Shown in pieces: positions 34,647-44,943 of a stretch of DNA of 64,000 nucleotides; position 1 is the stretch's first letter; each line of letters starts with the position of its first letter. Both the position numbers and the translations under genes were made by a program. The stretch covers positions 1 through 64,000 of the forward strand of contig NZ_FNAN01000008.1 of the NCBI RefSeq assembly GCF_900101885.1, read 5' to 3'. This stretch comes from Dyadobacter soli (GTDB lineage: Bacteria; Bacteroidota; Bacteroidia; Cytophagales; Spirosomataceae). Under the pieces are notes generated by a model. The model had not been told where the DNA came from and made no database searches. It was given only the letters and a program-made list of their open reading frames with translations.

Positions 34647-35534
34647 CTAGACTTTCATCTTTATTACATTCTTGTAGCTCGTTTCAATAGCCTGTACCGG
34701 CGGTACTTTCGCTACGTCCTGCTCCACGAAGAAATGCGTAAGGCCCGCGAGTTTACGGTTGGCGAAGATCTTCGCGAAATCGATAGAACCGGTTCCTACC
34801 TCGGCAAATGAGCCGTCCTTTTTGTCCATATCCTTCACGTGCCACAATGGGAAACGGCCAGGATATTTCTTGAACAATGCAACCGGGTCCAGACCTGCTT
34901 TTACGATCCAGTACAGATCCAATTCCAGCTTCACGAGCTTTGGATCAGTTTTGCCTGCAATGTAGTCGTAAGGCAGTTCATTGCCGATTTTCTTGAATTC
35001 GAAATCGTGGTTGTGGTAGCCGAATTGAAGGCCTGCTTTCTTCGCTACTTCACCCGATTTGTTGAACAGGTCCACGTAGCTTTTGTACTGATCGATCGTC
35101 TTGCGCTCCGATTCGGTCAGGTAAGCGCAGTTCACGTACTTCTGACCCAGTTCTGCCGCGTCATCTACTGCTTTCTGCCAGCCGTTGCTCAATGTACCTT
35201 TGGCTGTTTTGTTCTCCACACCGGCGCCATAATGGCCGCTTACGGGGTTAAGGCCCAGGTCACTGAGAATCTTCTTCATTTCCTTGGCCGTTTTGCCGAA
35301 GAATTTGCCGTCAGAATAGCCATAAAGCTCCACTTCCTTATAACCGACTGCCGACACCTTTTTCAGCGTGCCGAGGAGGTCTTTCGATATTTCATTGCGA
35401 AGTGTGTACAATTGCAAACCGATTGGCGAAGGGGCTTTCACATCCAGGCTCAGCTTCGAGAGCATGGGCGTAGCCAGCATGAATGCGCCGGCTTTGAGGA
35501 ACGATTTCCGGGAAATCTTTTCGTTGTAATCCAT
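34647..35534 (-). CDS. Sugar phosphate isomerase/epimerase family protein (AP-endonuclease-type TIM barrel), exported
   Basis: The 295-residue protein has an N-terminal export signal SRKSFLKAGAFMLATPML, Tat-like but with RK in place of RR. The mature part is a xylose-isomerase-like TIM barrel: IGLQLYTLRNEI, YKEVELYGYSD, GYHNHDFEF with metal-binding His, KLELDLYWIVKAG, LWHVKDMDKKDG and FVEQD. These carbohydrate-active barrels act on sugars in the periplasm of many Cytophagales. The substrate is not deducible. It lies 31 bp downstream of the esterase gene on the same strand. Confidence 0.88.
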   Translation of the reverse strand: MDYNEKISRKSFLKAGAFMLATPMLSKLSLDVKAPSPIGLQLYTLRNEISKDLLGTLKKVSAVGYKEVELYGYSDGKFFGKTAKEMKKILSDLGLNPVSGHYGAGVENKTAKGTLSNGWQKAVDDAAELGQKYVNCAYLTESERKTIDQYKSYVDLFNKSGEVAKKAGLQFGYHNHDFEFKKIGNELPYDYIAGKTDPKLVKLELDLYWIVKAGLDPVALFKKYPGRFPLWHVKDMDKKDGSFAEVGTGSIDFAKIFANRKLAGLTHFFVEQDVAKVPPVQAIETSYKNVIKMKV

Positions 35535-35565
35535 TGGTTAAGATTCGAAAAATTAAAAAATAAAA

Positions 35566-37257
35566 CTACGGGGTAATATCAACGGCGCCGGATGCCGAAA
35601 GCTTGCGCTTGGTATCGTCGTCGAGCTTCCACTCCTGCGTGAAATAATTATCGATCATCAGATTGGCAGCCGAATCTTTAAAGAAAATAATGTCTTTGAA
35701 CTCTGAAAGCTTGCGATGCATTACCGGCACGAACGGGAAACCTTCATCCTTAATGCCAGCCCACCACGGCAAGCCGGAACTTACCGCTACATAATGTCCC
35801 TCCATGGGCAGCACATAGAACAGCCCGTGAGCTGTATCGCCCTTCTTCAAATGCACCGGCAGCTGAGCGGCATACTGGCCGATCAATGCATTACTTTCTT
35901 TGGTACCAAATAAAATCAGGTTAGCACTTTCAATGTCGCTCGGCCGCACTTCCTTATCGGCCAATACGCGCGGAAAGAACATCACGCGGCCCAGGAACTC
36001 ACCGCGGTACTGCGACCAGCTTGCAGCCTGCGTAGCAATGTCGACACGCTTTTTCAGCTCTTCCGGCAAAGGATTATCAGCCGTTCCGTACACATACACA
36101 TGACGCGAAGAGAATGCGGCAAAAATCGGCCCCTCCGCACCTTTTTTCTTACCTGTGTAAATCGACATGATGGTCGCCCCTTCCACAGCCCATTTGCCGC
36201 CAGCAGTTTCGCGGAACAGGGTTACTACACTATCGGTCTTCGCATTCACATTTGAGCCATCGATTTTCAATGCCAATGCAGCGCCCGGCTTGAATTTTGG
36301 ATGGCCTTTCAGGTTTAATGCAAACTTTTCAAGGTTCTTGGTGGTAATCTCTAATGCATTCTCCTTAGTAAACTTCGCATCGATCTCAGCCAGTTTTCCG
36401 GAAGCGAACCGGTTAAACTGTACCCAGAATGCCTTGTCATATTTGTATTGCTTACTCACAAACCGAACCTGGTTCGGATAGGGATTCCTCGTAAAATCCT
36501 TGAACCAGTCGAATATGTACTCGTTATCGTACGCATTCACCCAGCTATCATGTTTCACATCCACGAACTCTTTATAACTCACTTCTGCGCCCAGATCCTG
36601 CAAATGGCTCACCCATTTCTGCGTCCCGGCCACCGGTACCACCGGATCGGCGTCGCCGTGGAAGAAATGTACCGGGAAGTTCGTCGCATTGACTGCCAGA
36701 TCGAATGTACCTGCGGGAGGCGCGGGGCACACGGGTGCGATGGCCGCCCAAATGTCCGGGCGCGTGAGGCCGATCCACAATGTTCCGCCGCCGCCCATAG
36801 AAAGGCCAGTCAGGTAAGTGCGGTTTTCATCGATTTTAAAGTGCTTTTTGACGTCGGCCAGCACATCGTACACATCCTGCTCCGGAATGCCCTGATACCC
36901 GGCCGTTCCGCGCGCGTATGGCGAGGCAACAATGTAATCCACATTCTCCCATTTCGGGAAGTAACGCGTGGCTTCCACGTCGGTTTCCCCTTCGGCATTG
37001 CTCTTACCAAATACTCTTCGTAATGCAAGCCGATGATTCGAGCCAGCGCCGTGAAGCATGATCACGAGGGGATATATTTTGTTTTCGTCGAAATTCTCGG
37101 GAAGATAGAGGCCGTAAGGTTGCTCGGTATCGTCGGCGTCGGAGAAAAATGTGAGGACCTGTGGGCCGGAAGGTAATTTTTGTGCAAACACGTCGGTATT
37201 AATTGCTGCAATACTGAGCGTTAAGCCCAGCACGGCGCTTTTCCAGTTAGGTCCCAT
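35566..37257 (-). CDS. Secreted alpha/beta hydrolase (PHB-depolymerase/esterase-like)
   Basis: A 563-residue exported protein (signal peptide to about 25, ...DVFAQK). Its alpha/beta hydrolase core has YPLVIMLHGAGSN, nucleophile elbow TGLSMGGGG, HFFHGDADPVVPV with the acidic residue, and FVDVKHDSWVNAY with the likely catalytic His. About 300 further residues form a C-terminal region of unknown fold (FALNLKGHPKFKPG, SRHVYVYGTADN) resembling extensions in Planctomycete/Bacteroidota peptidase-S9-like esterases. It is probably a periplasmic esterase on plant-polymer or sugar esters, paired with the TIM barrel gene 31 bp downstream. Substrate unknown. Confidence 0.82.
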   Translation of the reverse strand: MGPNWKSAVLGLTLSIAAINTDVFAQKLPSGPQVLTFFSDADDTEQPYGLYLPENFDENKIYPLVIMLHGAGSNHRLALRRVFGKSNAEGETDVEATRYFPKWENVDYIVASPYARGTAGYQGIPEQDVYDVLADVKKHFKIDENRTYLTGLSMGGGGTLWIGLTRPDIWAAIAPVCPAPPAGTFDLAVNATNFPVHFFHGDADPVVPVAGTQKWVSHLQDLGAEVSYKEFVDVKHDSWVNAYDNEYIFDWFKDFTRNPYPNQVRFVSKQYKYDKAFWVQFNRFASGKLAEIDAKFTKENALEITTKNLEKFALNLKGHPKFKPGAALALKIDGSNVNAKTDSVVTLFRETAGGKWAVEGATIMSIYTGKKKGAEGPIFAAFSSRHVYVYGTADNPLPEELKKRVDIATQAASWSQYRGEFLGRVMFFPRVLADKEVRPSDIESANLILFGTKESNALIGQYAAQLPVHLKKGDTAHGLFYVLPMEGHYVAVSSGLPWWAGIKDEGFPFVPVMHRKLSEFKDIIFFKDSAANLMIDNYFTQEWKLDDDTKRKLSASGAVDITP

Positions 37258-37291
37258 TGGTTATACGAATTTTCGATGGCTAAATATAAAT

Positions 37292-37320
37292 AAAAAAGGC
37301 AGGTCTTCCGACCTGCCTTT
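37292..37320 (-). terminator. Rho-independent terminator after clpC
   Basis: Read on the minus strand, AAAGGCAGGTC pairs with GACCTGCCTTT over a 4-nt loop, followed by TTTTTTA. It starts 33 bp after the clpC stop codon and separates it from the esterase promoter region. Confidence 0.9.
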
Positions 37321-37353
37321 CAAGCTAACTTCTGCTTTCAGAGCAATGCAAAT

Positions 37354-39894
37354 CTAGTTTGCCAGCTCTTCTTCCTTCTTGCGAACACTGATAACGAGTT
37401 GTTCACTCTTCTCTTCATGATCGGCCACCAGTACATCGCCTTCGCGCAGGTCGCCTTTCAATATTTCTTCTGCTACGGGATCTTCCAGGTATTTCTGGAT
37501 CGCCCGATTCAAAGGACGCGCTCCGTATTGCGGATCGTAACCTTTTTCGGACAAGAAATCCTTCGCAGCTACTGTCAGTTCAATTTCATAACCCAGACCT
37601 TTCACACGGCTAAACAATTTGCCCAGTGAAATGTCGATGATGCGGTGCAAGTCTTCGCGTTGCAGCGAATTGAACACGATCACATCGTCGAGACGGTTCA
37701 GGAACTCCGGAGAGAATGCTTTACGCAATGCGCTCTGGATGGTACCTTTCATAATGTCGTCCTGGTTCTCGGATCTTGCTTTGGTAGAGAAACCGATTCC
37801 TGTTCCGAAATCTTTCAGGTCACGTGCTCCGATGTTCGAAGTCATGATGATGATCGTGTTACGGAAATCGACTCTTCTGCCCAAACCGTCCGTCAAAATA
37901 CCGTCGTCGAGCACTTGCAGCAGGATGTTGAACACATCCGGGTGCGCTTTTTCGATCTCGTCGAGCAATACCACGCTGTACGGCTTGCGGCGGATTTTCT
38001 CCGTCAGCTGGCCACCTTCTTCGTAGCCCACATATCCCGGAGGCGCTCCTACCAAACGCGATACGCTGAATTTCTCCATGTATTCGCTCATATCGATGCG
38101 CACCAGCGAGTCGTCTTTATCGAACAGGTAAGTCGAGAGCACTTTCGCGAGCTCGGTTTTACCAACACCCGTTGGTCCAAGGAAAATGAATGAACCGATT
38201 GGTTTCTTAGGATCTTTCAAACCAACGCGGGTTCTCTGGATCGCTTTCACCAGTTTCTCGATCGGCGGGTCTTGGCCAATAACTTTCGCTTTCAGCTCGT
38301 CGGCCATGTTCAGCAATTTCTTGCCTTCATCCATCGAAACGTTGGTCACAGGAATACCAGTCATCATCGCAACTACCTCAGCTACATTGTGTTCTGTGAC
38401 AGTATAGCGTTTCTGCTTGGTTTCTTCTTCCCATGCCAGTTTAGCTCTGTCCAACTGGTCGATCAGTTTTTTCTCACGATCTCTCAATTGTGCGGCTTCT
38501 TCGTATTTCTGGCTTTTTACAACCCGGTTTTTCTCCTGCTTGATATTCTCGATTTGTTCTTCGAGCATCAGAATATCCTCAGGAACAGTAATGTTGCTGA
38601 TATGTACGCGCGCTCCAACCTCATCAAGTACGTCGATAGCCTTATCCGGCAGGAAGCGGTCGGTAATATATCTTTCCGACAATTTCACAGCAGTGCTGAT
38701 CGCCTCGGGCGTATAGTTCACGTGGTGGTGATCTTCGTATTTGTCCTTGATGTTGGTCAGGATCTGGATCGTTTCTTCGATCGAAGTCGCATCCACCATC
38801 ACCATCTGGAAACGACGGGCCAATGCGCCGTCTTTCTCGATGTACTGGCGGTACTCGTCGAGCGTGGTAGCTCCGATACATTGGATTTCCCCGCGCGACA
38901 ATGCCGGTTTAAACATGTTCGAAGCATCCAGCGAGCCTGATGCACCACCCGCGCCCACGATCGTGTGGAGCTCATCGATGAACAGGATCACATCCGGTGA
39001 TTTTTCCAGCTCGTTCATAACCGCCTTCATTCTTTCTTCAAACTGGCCGCGGTATTTGGTACCGGCTACCAGAGAAGCCAAATCGAGCGTTACGACGCGC
39101 TTGCCGAAAAGCACGCGAGATACTTTTTTCTGAACGATCCGCAATGCGAGGCCTTCTGCGATGGCTGTTTTACCAACACCAGGCTCGCCGATCAGGATCG
39201 GGTTATTCTTTTTACGACGGCTAAGTATCTGGGCCACGCGCTCGATCTCTTTCTCACGTCCGACGATCGGGTCGAGCTTGCCTACTTCCGCCATTTTGGT
39301 TAAATCCCTTCCAAAGTTATCCAGGACAGGTGTACGGGACTTTTCAGCACCTTTGGATTCTTTACCGGAAGATGAGCCGCTTCCACCTCCAAACATTCCG
39401 CCTCTGGCTTCATCATCCCCGTCTTCGGTCTCCGGCCCCATATGAGGTCTGGATCCGGATGATTGATATTCTAACATTTCCTTGATGACTTCGTAGTTAA
39501 CATTGAACTTGTGCAATATCTGGGTCCCTACATTGTCTTCATCACGCAATATCGAAAGAAGCAAATGCTCGGTACCGATGAGCGTGCTTTTGAAAATTTT
39601 AGCTTCCAGATATGTAATCTTCAATACCTTCTCCGACTGCCTCGTCAGAGGGATATTCTGTAAATTTTTGACATTATTCGTGGCTGCACCTTTGGTTGCC
39701 TGCTCGATCGTCTGGCGGACGTCATCGAGCGAAACGCCGAGTTTTTTCAGCAACCCTATGGCTACACCATCTCCCTCACGGATCATTCCTAATAACAAGT
39801 GTTCTGCACCAATGTAATCGTGACCCAGGCGGAGGGCTTCTTCCCGGCTCATTGAGATTACCTCTTTCACTCTATTCGAAAATTTTGCTTCCAT
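37354..39894 (-). CDS. clpC: ATP-dependent protease unfoldase ClpC
   Basis: The 846-residue Hsp100 unfoldase contains an N-domain with two Clp repeats ([20 protein letters not shown]), AAA-1 with Walker A GEPGVGKT and [13 protein letters not shown], a middle domain with the UVR motif ([19 protein letters not shown]), and AAA-2 with [14 protein letters not shown] and [13 protein letters not shown]. The UVR motif and domain order identify ClpC rather than ClpA or ClpB. It feeds substrates to ClpP (not in this window). No ctsR or mcsAB genes are adjacent, unlike Firmicutes. Confidence 0.96.
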   Translation of the reverse strand: MEAKFSNRVKEVISMSREEALRLGHDYIGAEHLLLGMIREGDGVAIGLLKKLGVSLDDVRQTIEQATKGAATNNVKNLQNIPLTRQSEKVLKITYLEAKIFKSTLIGTEHLLLSILRDEDNVGTQILHKFNVNYEVIKEMLEYQSSGSRPHMGPETEDGDDEARGGMFGGGSGSSSGKESKGAEKSRTPVLDNFGRDLTKMAEVGKLDPIVGREKEIERVAQILSRRKKNNPILIGEPGVGKTAIAEGLALRIVQKKVSRVLFGKRVVTLDLASLVAGTKYRGQFEERMKAVMNELEKSPDVILFIDELHTIVGAGGASGSLDASNMFKPALSRGEIQCIGATTLDEYRQYIEKDGALARRFQMVMVDATSIEETIQILTNIKDKYEDHHHVNYTPEAISTAVKLSERYITDRFLPDKAIDVLDEVGARVHISNITVPEDILMLEEQIENIKQEKNRVVKSQKYEEAAQLRDREKKLIDQLDRAKLAWEEETKQKRYTVTEHNVAEVVAMMTGIPVTNVSMDEGKKLLNMADELKAKVIGQDPPIEKLVKAIQRTRVGLKDPKKPIGSFIFLGPTGVGKTELAKVLSTYLFDKDDSLVRIDMSEYMEKFSVSRLVGAPPGYVGYEEGGQLTEKIRRKPYSVVLLDEIEKAHPDVFNILLQVLDDGILTDGLGRRVDFRNTIIIMTSNIGARDLKDFGTGIGFSTKARSENQDDIMKGTIQSALRKAFSPEFLNRLDDVIVFNSLQREDLHRIIDISLGKLFSRVKGLGYEIELTVAAKDFLSEKGYDPQYGARPLNRAIQKYLEDPVAEEILKGDLREGDVLVADHEEKSEQLVISVRKKEEELAN

Positions 39895-39951
39895 TGTGTA
39901 GCAATAAAAAAGTGTTTATTAAATCTTAAACGCTACTTTTTCCCTGTTTGT

Positions 39952-40629
39952 TCAAAATAGCTTTGATTGAGACTTACAGGATCTTAACAAAACACTTTTT
40001 GCTTCCGGCCCCATATTAAAGAGTAAATCAACAATACTTAAATTCCCCACAAAATCATTCCCGAAGGTTTGGTAATAAGTTGTCGGGCTGTAATATTTAT
40101 GCAAATCCGGCTGTTTTCGGTTGTTTATGAACGATATAGCGTTTACAGCGCCTTTTTCATCCATTTCAACTCCTGACAAATTGTACTGAATCTCCTTTTT
40201 AATACCAGTCAATCTAAGACAAATTGTCAACAATTCATAGTTCAGATCGACCAGATATGCCAGCTTCTTCTCGTAAACGCGCCTGAATTCGTGCACGTAA
40301 TACTCGTAAAAAGGGGACTTTCCGTAGGCTGACTGCAGGCAACCCAGATGGCGCCTCGTCCAATCCTGGTTATAGTCGATCAAAATATCTTTCGTGGAGC
40401 TCGCTGCCTCATATCCTTTCACGGGGATCGTCAGCGTATCTATTTTATTAGTAGTGAGTACATCGCAGCGATTTCTGTAAGTCTGCTTCACATACCTCTC
40501 CTCAATATCGATGTAGACCCGGTCGTACTGTAATATACAGGTAAAATACTCTAAACAAGGCAGATACTGCAATTCAATCCGTACTTCCGTGGACTGATCC
40601 TCTTTAACTAAAAAATCCGACACTATCAA
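39952..40629 (-). CDS. WbqC-like family protein
   Basis: The 225-residue protein carries the WbqC pattern: QYLPCLEYFTCIL, VKQTYRNRCDVLTTNKIDTL, DWTRRHLGCLQSAYGKSPFY with EYYVHEF next, and LVDLNYELLTICLRLTGI. The founding member sits in O-antigen loci, but the family's catalytic role is unclear. The start is uncertain: the frame opens with TTG at 40629 and no in-frame ATG exists before the conserved YLP motif. Neighbours are clpC downstream and a TsaC-type gene upstream, neither informative. Confidence 0.82.
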   Translation of the reverse strand: MIVSDFLVKEDQSTEVRIELQYLPCLEYFTCILQYDRVYIDIEERYVKQTYRNRCDVLTTNKIDTLTIPVKGYEAASSTKDILIDYNQDWTRRHLGCLQSAYGKSPFYEYYVHEFRRVYEKKLAYLVDLNYELLTICLRLTGIKKEIQYNLSGVEMDEKGAVNAISFINNRKQPDLHKYYSPTTYYQTFGNDFVGNLSIVDLLFNMGPEAKSVLLRSCKSQSKLF

Positions 40630-40728
40630 ATATGGTAAAGGCTTATGATATTATCAAAAAATTTATAATAATTATTTTGTACGGTCAACAATGTTCAACA
40701 GCAACTTAAATCATTACAATTTTTGATC

Positions 40729-41355
40729 TCACAGGAAGATACTTACATCGCCCAGGCCCTCGCGAATGATCTCAAAATCATCGCCATCCGCCTTCACAAT
40801 GGTTGACGCCACGTTGCCTCCGTAACCCCCATCCACCACCATATCCACCAGGTGCTGAAACTTCTCAAAGATCAGTTCCGGATCGGTCGAATACTCGATG
40901 ATCTCGTCGTCGTCGCGGATGGAAGTCGTCACGATCGGGTTCCCTAACTCTTTTACGATCAAACGGGGAATAAGGTTGTCCGGCACCCTGATTCCGACCG
41001 TTTTTTTATTGGTATTCAAAAGCTTGGGCACATTACTGGTCGCTTCCAGGATGAAGGTATAGGGCCCGGGAAGCACCCTTTTCATGGTCTTGAATGCCGT
41101 ATTGCCCACTCGCGCGAAGTCGGAAATGTGGCTCAGGTCGTAGCAGATAAATGAAAAGTCGTTTTTCTGGGGCTTGATGCCTTTGATACGGGCTATTTTC
41201 TCGACGGCGCGCGTATTGTAGATGTCGCAGCCGAGACCGTAAACCGTATCGGTCGGGTAAATCACCAAACCTCCGTCGCGAAGGCAATCCACTACCTGAC
41301 GGATGCGTCGCTCGTCAGGATTTTGGGGATAAATTTTAACAAACTCAGCAGGCAT
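40729..41355 (-). CDS. L-threonylcarbamoyladenylate synthase (Sua5/YciO/YrdC family)
   Basis: The 208-residue protein has the YrdC fold signatures: [50 protein letters not shown] and VGIRVPDN. TsaC/Sua5 makes threonylcarbamoyl-AMP for the t6A tRNA modification. The sequence resembles the YciO branch somewhat (KNDFSFI instead of KRP near the substrate site), so the paralogue YciO is a real alternative. No signal peptide. It lies 30 bp after the glycosyltransferase gene stop. Confidence 0.85.
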   Translation of the reverse strand: MPAEFVKIYPQNPDERRIRQVVDCLRDGGLVIYPTDTVYGLGCDIYNTRAVEKIARIKGIKPQKNDFSFICYDLSHISDFARVGNTAFKTMKRVLPGPYTFILEATSNVPKLLNTNKKTVGIRVPDNLIPRLIVKELGNPIVTTSIRDDDEIIEYSTDPELIFEKFQHLVDMVVDGGYGGNVASTIVKADGDDFEIIREGLGDVSIFL

Positions 41356-41385
41356 AAGGAAATTTTACTTTTTGACCTAACAAAA

Positions 41386-42378
41386 TCAAAATGCAAATCC
41401 TTCCTGCGGTGTTAACTTTTTTAAGTTTTCGATATAGAAGCGGTAAGCGAAATTCACCGGCAAATGCAGCCTGCACATCAGGACGATCAGCTCTGTCTGC
41501 AACCCCGGATTCTCGATATAGTTCAATAACCGGCGGAAACGAACAGCCAGCTCAAACTCCTGCGCGTACAGACATTTACGGATAAATGTACGTATGCGCT
41601 GCGCCAAAAGATCGAACTCTTTCTGATCGCGGTTAAGATCGTAGGCTTTGTTACAAACGGCATAATAAGATTGCAGCATTCCGCTTCCCTTTTTATAAAC
41701 ACCCGTGGAAAGCGAAGTTTTCAACACTCGCTTTTTGGTGAGGACCTGGTCGAGGTAGAAGTATTTGAAACGAACGGAGGAACGGACCCAGAAGTCGAAA
41801 TCCTCAAATGCGAGGGTCTCGTCATAGCCGCCAAGTTGCTGCAATGCAGCCGTCCGCATCATCATGGTAGGCGTGCAAATGAAGTAGCGTTCGAGAATAT
41901 TTTTATAAACATCGCCGGATGGAACCTTGCAAGTCGCATTGCCCCTGTTGTCGATATTATAATGGTTATGCAACAACTGGCCTGCCTTTCCGATATACCT
42001 TGCATTTGTAAAAACTACGGCATAATCATCCGGTAATGCTTCGAATGCCTGAACCTGCTTCTCGATCCGGTCGGCCATCATCACATCGTCACCGGAAAGG
42101 TCGATCACGTATTTACCTTGTGCGATAGTAAGTCCCTGGTTGAATGCCCTGCAAAGCCCGATATTGTTGCGGTTGCGGATTACCTGAAAGGCAGGCGCCT
42201 TCCCTTTAAAACTTTCGATAACACCCAGCGTATTGTCTTTGCTCGCATTGTCGATGACGATCAGCTGAATGTATGGATAAGTCTGGTAAAAAACGGAAGC
42301 CAGGGCTTCCTCAATGTACTTTTCCTGATTAAATGCCGTCAGGATAACTGTAACGAGTGGTTGTTCCAAGTTTGTCAT
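41386..42378 (-). CDS. Family 2 glycosyltransferase
   Basis: The 330-residue protein starts at the ATG at 42378 (MTNLEQPLVTVILTAFNQEK), the natural GT2 N-terminus; the open frame extends upstream through a hydrophobic stretch that I take as non-coding. GT-A features are AFNQEKYIEEALASVFYQ, LIVIDNASKDNTL, NIGLCRAFNQGLTIAQGKY, the DxD-like DLSGDDVM and the acceptor-side LGGYDETLAFEDFDFW. It transfers a sugar from a nucleotide donor, probably to a surface glycan. No other glycan genes are adjacent except perhaps the WbqC-like gene. Confidence 0.88.
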   Translation of the reverse strand: MTNLEQPLVTVILTAFNQEKYIEEALASVFYQTYPYIQLIVIDNASKDNTLGVIESFKGKAPAFQVIRNRNNIGLCRAFNQGLTIAQGKYVIDLSGDDVMMADRIEKQVQAFEALPDDYAVVFTNARYIGKAGQLLHNHYNIDNRGNATCKVPSGDVYKNILERYFICTPTMMMRTAALQQLGGYDETLAFEDFDFWVRSSVRFKYFYLDQVLTKKRVLKTSLSTGVYKKGSGMLQSYYAVCNKAYDLNRDQKEFDLLAQRIRTFIRKCLYAQEFELAVRFRRLLNYIENPGLQTELIVLMCRLHLPVNFAYRFYIENLKKLTPQEGFAF

Positions 42379-42496
42379 GATGTACGCTCCAAGCGGTCCC
42401 TTCATTACGGTGGTAGATTCGGAGGGGAAAAGGGCACCGCAGCACAAAATTACCAACAACAGGCCGGAGATGCCGATAATGTTATTATCCGGCAAA

Positions 42497-43429
42497 TCAC
42501 CGTTTTAAAGCACGCCTGGAAGCCACGCGGTTGCGCGCCCGGCTAATGCTCGCATTGATTTCAAATCCCAGAATAATTACAAATGCGAGCAAATAGATCC
42601 AGATCATCAGCGCGATCATGGTGCCGATCGAGCCATAGAGCTTGTTGTAGGAGCTGAAACGGGAAAGGTAGAAGGAAAAACCGTAGGTAGCCGCGAGAAT
42701 GAGTACGGAAGCAATCACCGAGCCTGCATTCAGAAATGTAAACTGCCGCCCGTGTGAGGGCGCGAACCGGTAGATAATCGAGATCGTCAACATCAGCGAG
42801 CCAAAACTGATCAGGTAACGCAGGATATTCAGCAACGCGATCAGCCAGTTGTCGCGGATAATGTGCCACTCGCCGACGATGTTCATCACCGCATCCCCGA
42901 CAATCAGCAACACGATAGAAAGGAACAGCACCGCGATCAGCAGCAACGTAAGCATCATTGCAATGCCCCGGATCGCCAGGAAACCGCGCGTTTCGGTATC
43001 ATCATACACCATATCGAATGCCCGCATGAGCGACATCATACCGTTCGTGGAGGCGATCATGGCAAAAATAAAACCGAGGGAAAGTACACCCGAGCGCGGG
43101 CGGCTCACGATATCGAGGATCGTCTGGTCGGCAGCCTGGAAGGTACCGGCAGGCATATTTTCCCTCAGCAGATCCAAGATCTGCTGATCGAGGTTTTCGA
43201 TCGGGATGTAGGGAATGAGGGTAAAAAGGAAGATAATCCCCGGAAACGCGGCCAGAACAAGGCTGTAAGCCACCGCCGAAGCCCGCTGATCGATCTCGTG
43301 CTTTTGATTACTGTGAACCAGGTTCAGGATAATGTCGTACAACGATACCGTTCCCCGGAACAGCATCGTTTGCTGTAACCAGAGGATAATGCGCTTGATA
43401 TGACGGTTTTTCAGCAATCTTTCAAGCAT
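42497..43429 (-). CDS. YihY/BrkB family inner-membrane protein
   Basis: The 310-residue protein starts at the ATG at 43429 (a longer frame uses a TTG and would overlap the thioesterase gene). Six membrane segments follow the conserved QRASAVAYSLVLAAFPGIIF; further signatures are SRPRSGVLSLGFIFAMIAS and SFGSLMLTISIIYRFAP, and the last helix lies in LMIWIYLLAFVIILGFEI. The family was once misnamed ribonuclease BN; its role is unknown, perhaps transport. A basic C-terminal tail ends ALKR. Confidence 0.9.
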   Translation of the reverse strand: MLERLLKNRHIKRIILWLQQTMLFRGTVSLYDIILNLVHSNQKHEIDQRASAVAYSLVLAAFPGIIFLFTLIPYIPIENLDQQILDLLRENMPAGTFQAADQTILDIVSRPRSGVLSLGFIFAMIASTNGMMSLMRAFDMVYDDTETRGFLAIRGIAMMLTLLLIAVLFLSIVLLIVGDAVMNIVGEWHIIRDNWLIALLNILRYLISFGSLMLTISIIYRFAPSHGRQFTFLNAGSVIASVLILAATYGFSFYLSRFSSYNKLYGSIGTMIALMIWIYLLAFVIILGFEINASISRARNRVASRRALKR

Positions 43430-43442
43430 AACCGGCCGCGTG

Positions 43443-43862
43443 TTATCCCTTCGGTTCAAAATAAGGTCTTAGTTTTTCCAACAGCTTATCCGGCGCCGGG
43501 CACAATTTGCCGGTATCCATTCGCTGGAAAACCAATGTCGTATCCCCGGTATTGAGCAAAACGCGTTCCTGATTGCGGATTTCATAGGCAAACCGGATGC
43601 GTACGCCGGGTAATTCCTCGATTTTGACAAGAATATTCAGCTCGTCGTCATAACGGGCTGGTTTCAGGTATTTATAATGGCACTCGTAAACGGGCATCAT
43701 TACACCCGAATCCTCCATCGCCTTGTAATGAAAATCCAGGCTGCGCAATGCTTCTACCCTGCCGATCTCATAGTACCGCGCATAATTTCCGTAATACACA
43801 TATCCCATCTGGTCGGTATCGGCATACCGCACGCGAATTCCTTTGACTTCGTGAACAAACAT
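43443..43862 (-). CDS. Acyl-CoA thioesterase, YbgC/4-hydroxybenzoyl-CoA type hotdog protein
   Basis: The 139-residue single hotdog domain has the catalytic motif RYADTDQMGYVYYGNYARYY, with the Asp of DTDQMG, followed by CHYKYLKPARYDDELNI and VRIRFAYEIRNQE. It hydrolyses acyl-CoA thioesters. The start codon lies 2 bp after the mltG stop, so the two are probably co-translated. Substrate chain length unknown. Confidence 0.9.
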   Translation of the reverse strand: MFVHEVKGIRVRYADTDQMGYVYYGNYARYYEIGRVEALRSLDFHYKAMEDSGVMMPVYECHYKYLKPARYDDELNILVKIEELPGVRIRFAYEIRNQERVLLNTGDTTLVFQRMDTGKLCPAPDKLLEKLRPYFEPKG

Positions 43863-43864
43863 CC

Positions 43865-44902
43865 TTACTTCATGATTTTCAACCGGTTCAACTCAGCCTG
43901 GTAAAGACGCGCATTGTTGAGGTGGTCGGTATAATTGGTGGCAAATGCGTGGTACCCCGAAAGATCCGCTTTGGCACACATATAAGTATAATCGTGCTTT
44001 TCGTAGTTCAACACCGCATCCAGCGACTTGAAATCCGCCACGCGGATGGGTCCCGGAGGCAAGCCGGTATTCACATAAGTATTGTATGGCGATTTGATCA
44101 GCAACTGCTGGTTCAGAATGCGCTTGATAGCGAAGTCGCCCAATGCGAATTTGATCGTAGGATCGGCTTGCAGCGGCATATTGGCATGCAGACGGTTAAT
44201 ATATAAGCCAGCCACGCGCGGACGCTCATCCACTTTGCGCGCCTGCTCTTCCTCCACGATCGAAGCCAGGATCGAAACCTGAACCGGTGTCAGACCGATT
44301 TCCTTTGCCCTTGCAACCTTCTCGTCGGACCAGAATTTTTTGTATTCACTGTGCATCCTGTCGAGGAACTTCTCGGTGCCAGTAGTCCAGTAAATTTCGT
44401 AGGTATTAGGGAGGAACATGGATACGATCGTCAATGTATCGAGGCCATACTTGTTGCAAACCGCCGGGTCGTTTAGTGCCTTGCGGAAACTATCTTCTCC
44501 AAATTCAAAGCGCGAACCAATGCGCTTGATCAGGTCTTCTTTCAGGCGGATATTGTTGAATGTCAGCTTCACAGCATCCTGGCTGCCCGACGAAAGCTTT
44601 TTAATCACCTCATAGTTATTGCTTTTCGGCTTGATCACATAGCGGCCCGGCTTCACTTTTTCAGTGTATTTCAAAAATTTAGCCAAAAACTGGAATGAAA
44701 TGTGGTCGTTAATAACCTCGTGCTTGTTCAGTGTGTCCAGAACGGTTTTGTAAGTAGCGCCTTCGGGAATGAGCAACACAAAGCTCGACTCTTTATCAGC
44801 CTGCAAGTTCGGCGTCCGGAAAATCTGCCAGAAGTAGAAGGTAAATGTGGTGGCCAGGATCGCAATCGTGATGAACAATCCTATTTTAAAATTACGCGAC
44901 AT
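43865..44902 (-). CDS. mltG: Endolytic peptidoglycan transglycosylase MltG
   Basis: The 345-residue inner-membrane protein has one N-terminal helix (IGLFITIAILATTFTFYFW), a LysM-like subdomain (LLIPEGATYKTVLDTLNKH) and the YceG/MltG catalytic domain with the putative catalytic Glu in SILASIVEEEQ, then RVAGLYINRLHANMPLQADP, YNTYVNTGLPPGPI and YMCAKADLSGYHAFA. It cuts nascent glycan strands and sets their length. The thioesterase gene starts 2 bp downstream. Confidence 0.95.
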   Translation of the reverse strand: MSRNFKIGLFITIAILATTFTFYFWQIFRTPNLQADKESSFVLLIPEGATYKTVLDTLNKHEVINDHISFQFLAKFLKYTEKVKPGRYVIKPKSNNYEVIKKLSSGSQDAVKLTFNNIRLKEDLIKRIGSRFEFGEDSFRKALNDPAVCNKYGLDTLTIVSMFLPNTYEIYWTTGTEKFLDRMHSEYKKFWSDEKVARAKEIGLTPVQVSILASIVEEEQARKVDERPRVAGLYINRLHANMPLQADPTIKFALGDFAIKRILNQQLLIKSPYNTYVNTGLPPGPIRVADFKSLDAVLNYEKHDYTYMCAKADLSGYHAFATNYTDHLNNARLYQAELNRLKIMK

Positions 44903-44943
44903 ATGTTTCAGCGGTCAGCCGTCGGCCGTCAGTTTTTTTAGTT

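Noticed and set aside
42379..42495. N-terminal extension of the glycosyltransferase including a hydrophobic helix
   Set aside because: The GT2 fold starts at the ATG at 42378 in the usual way; the upstream part has no conserved sequence.
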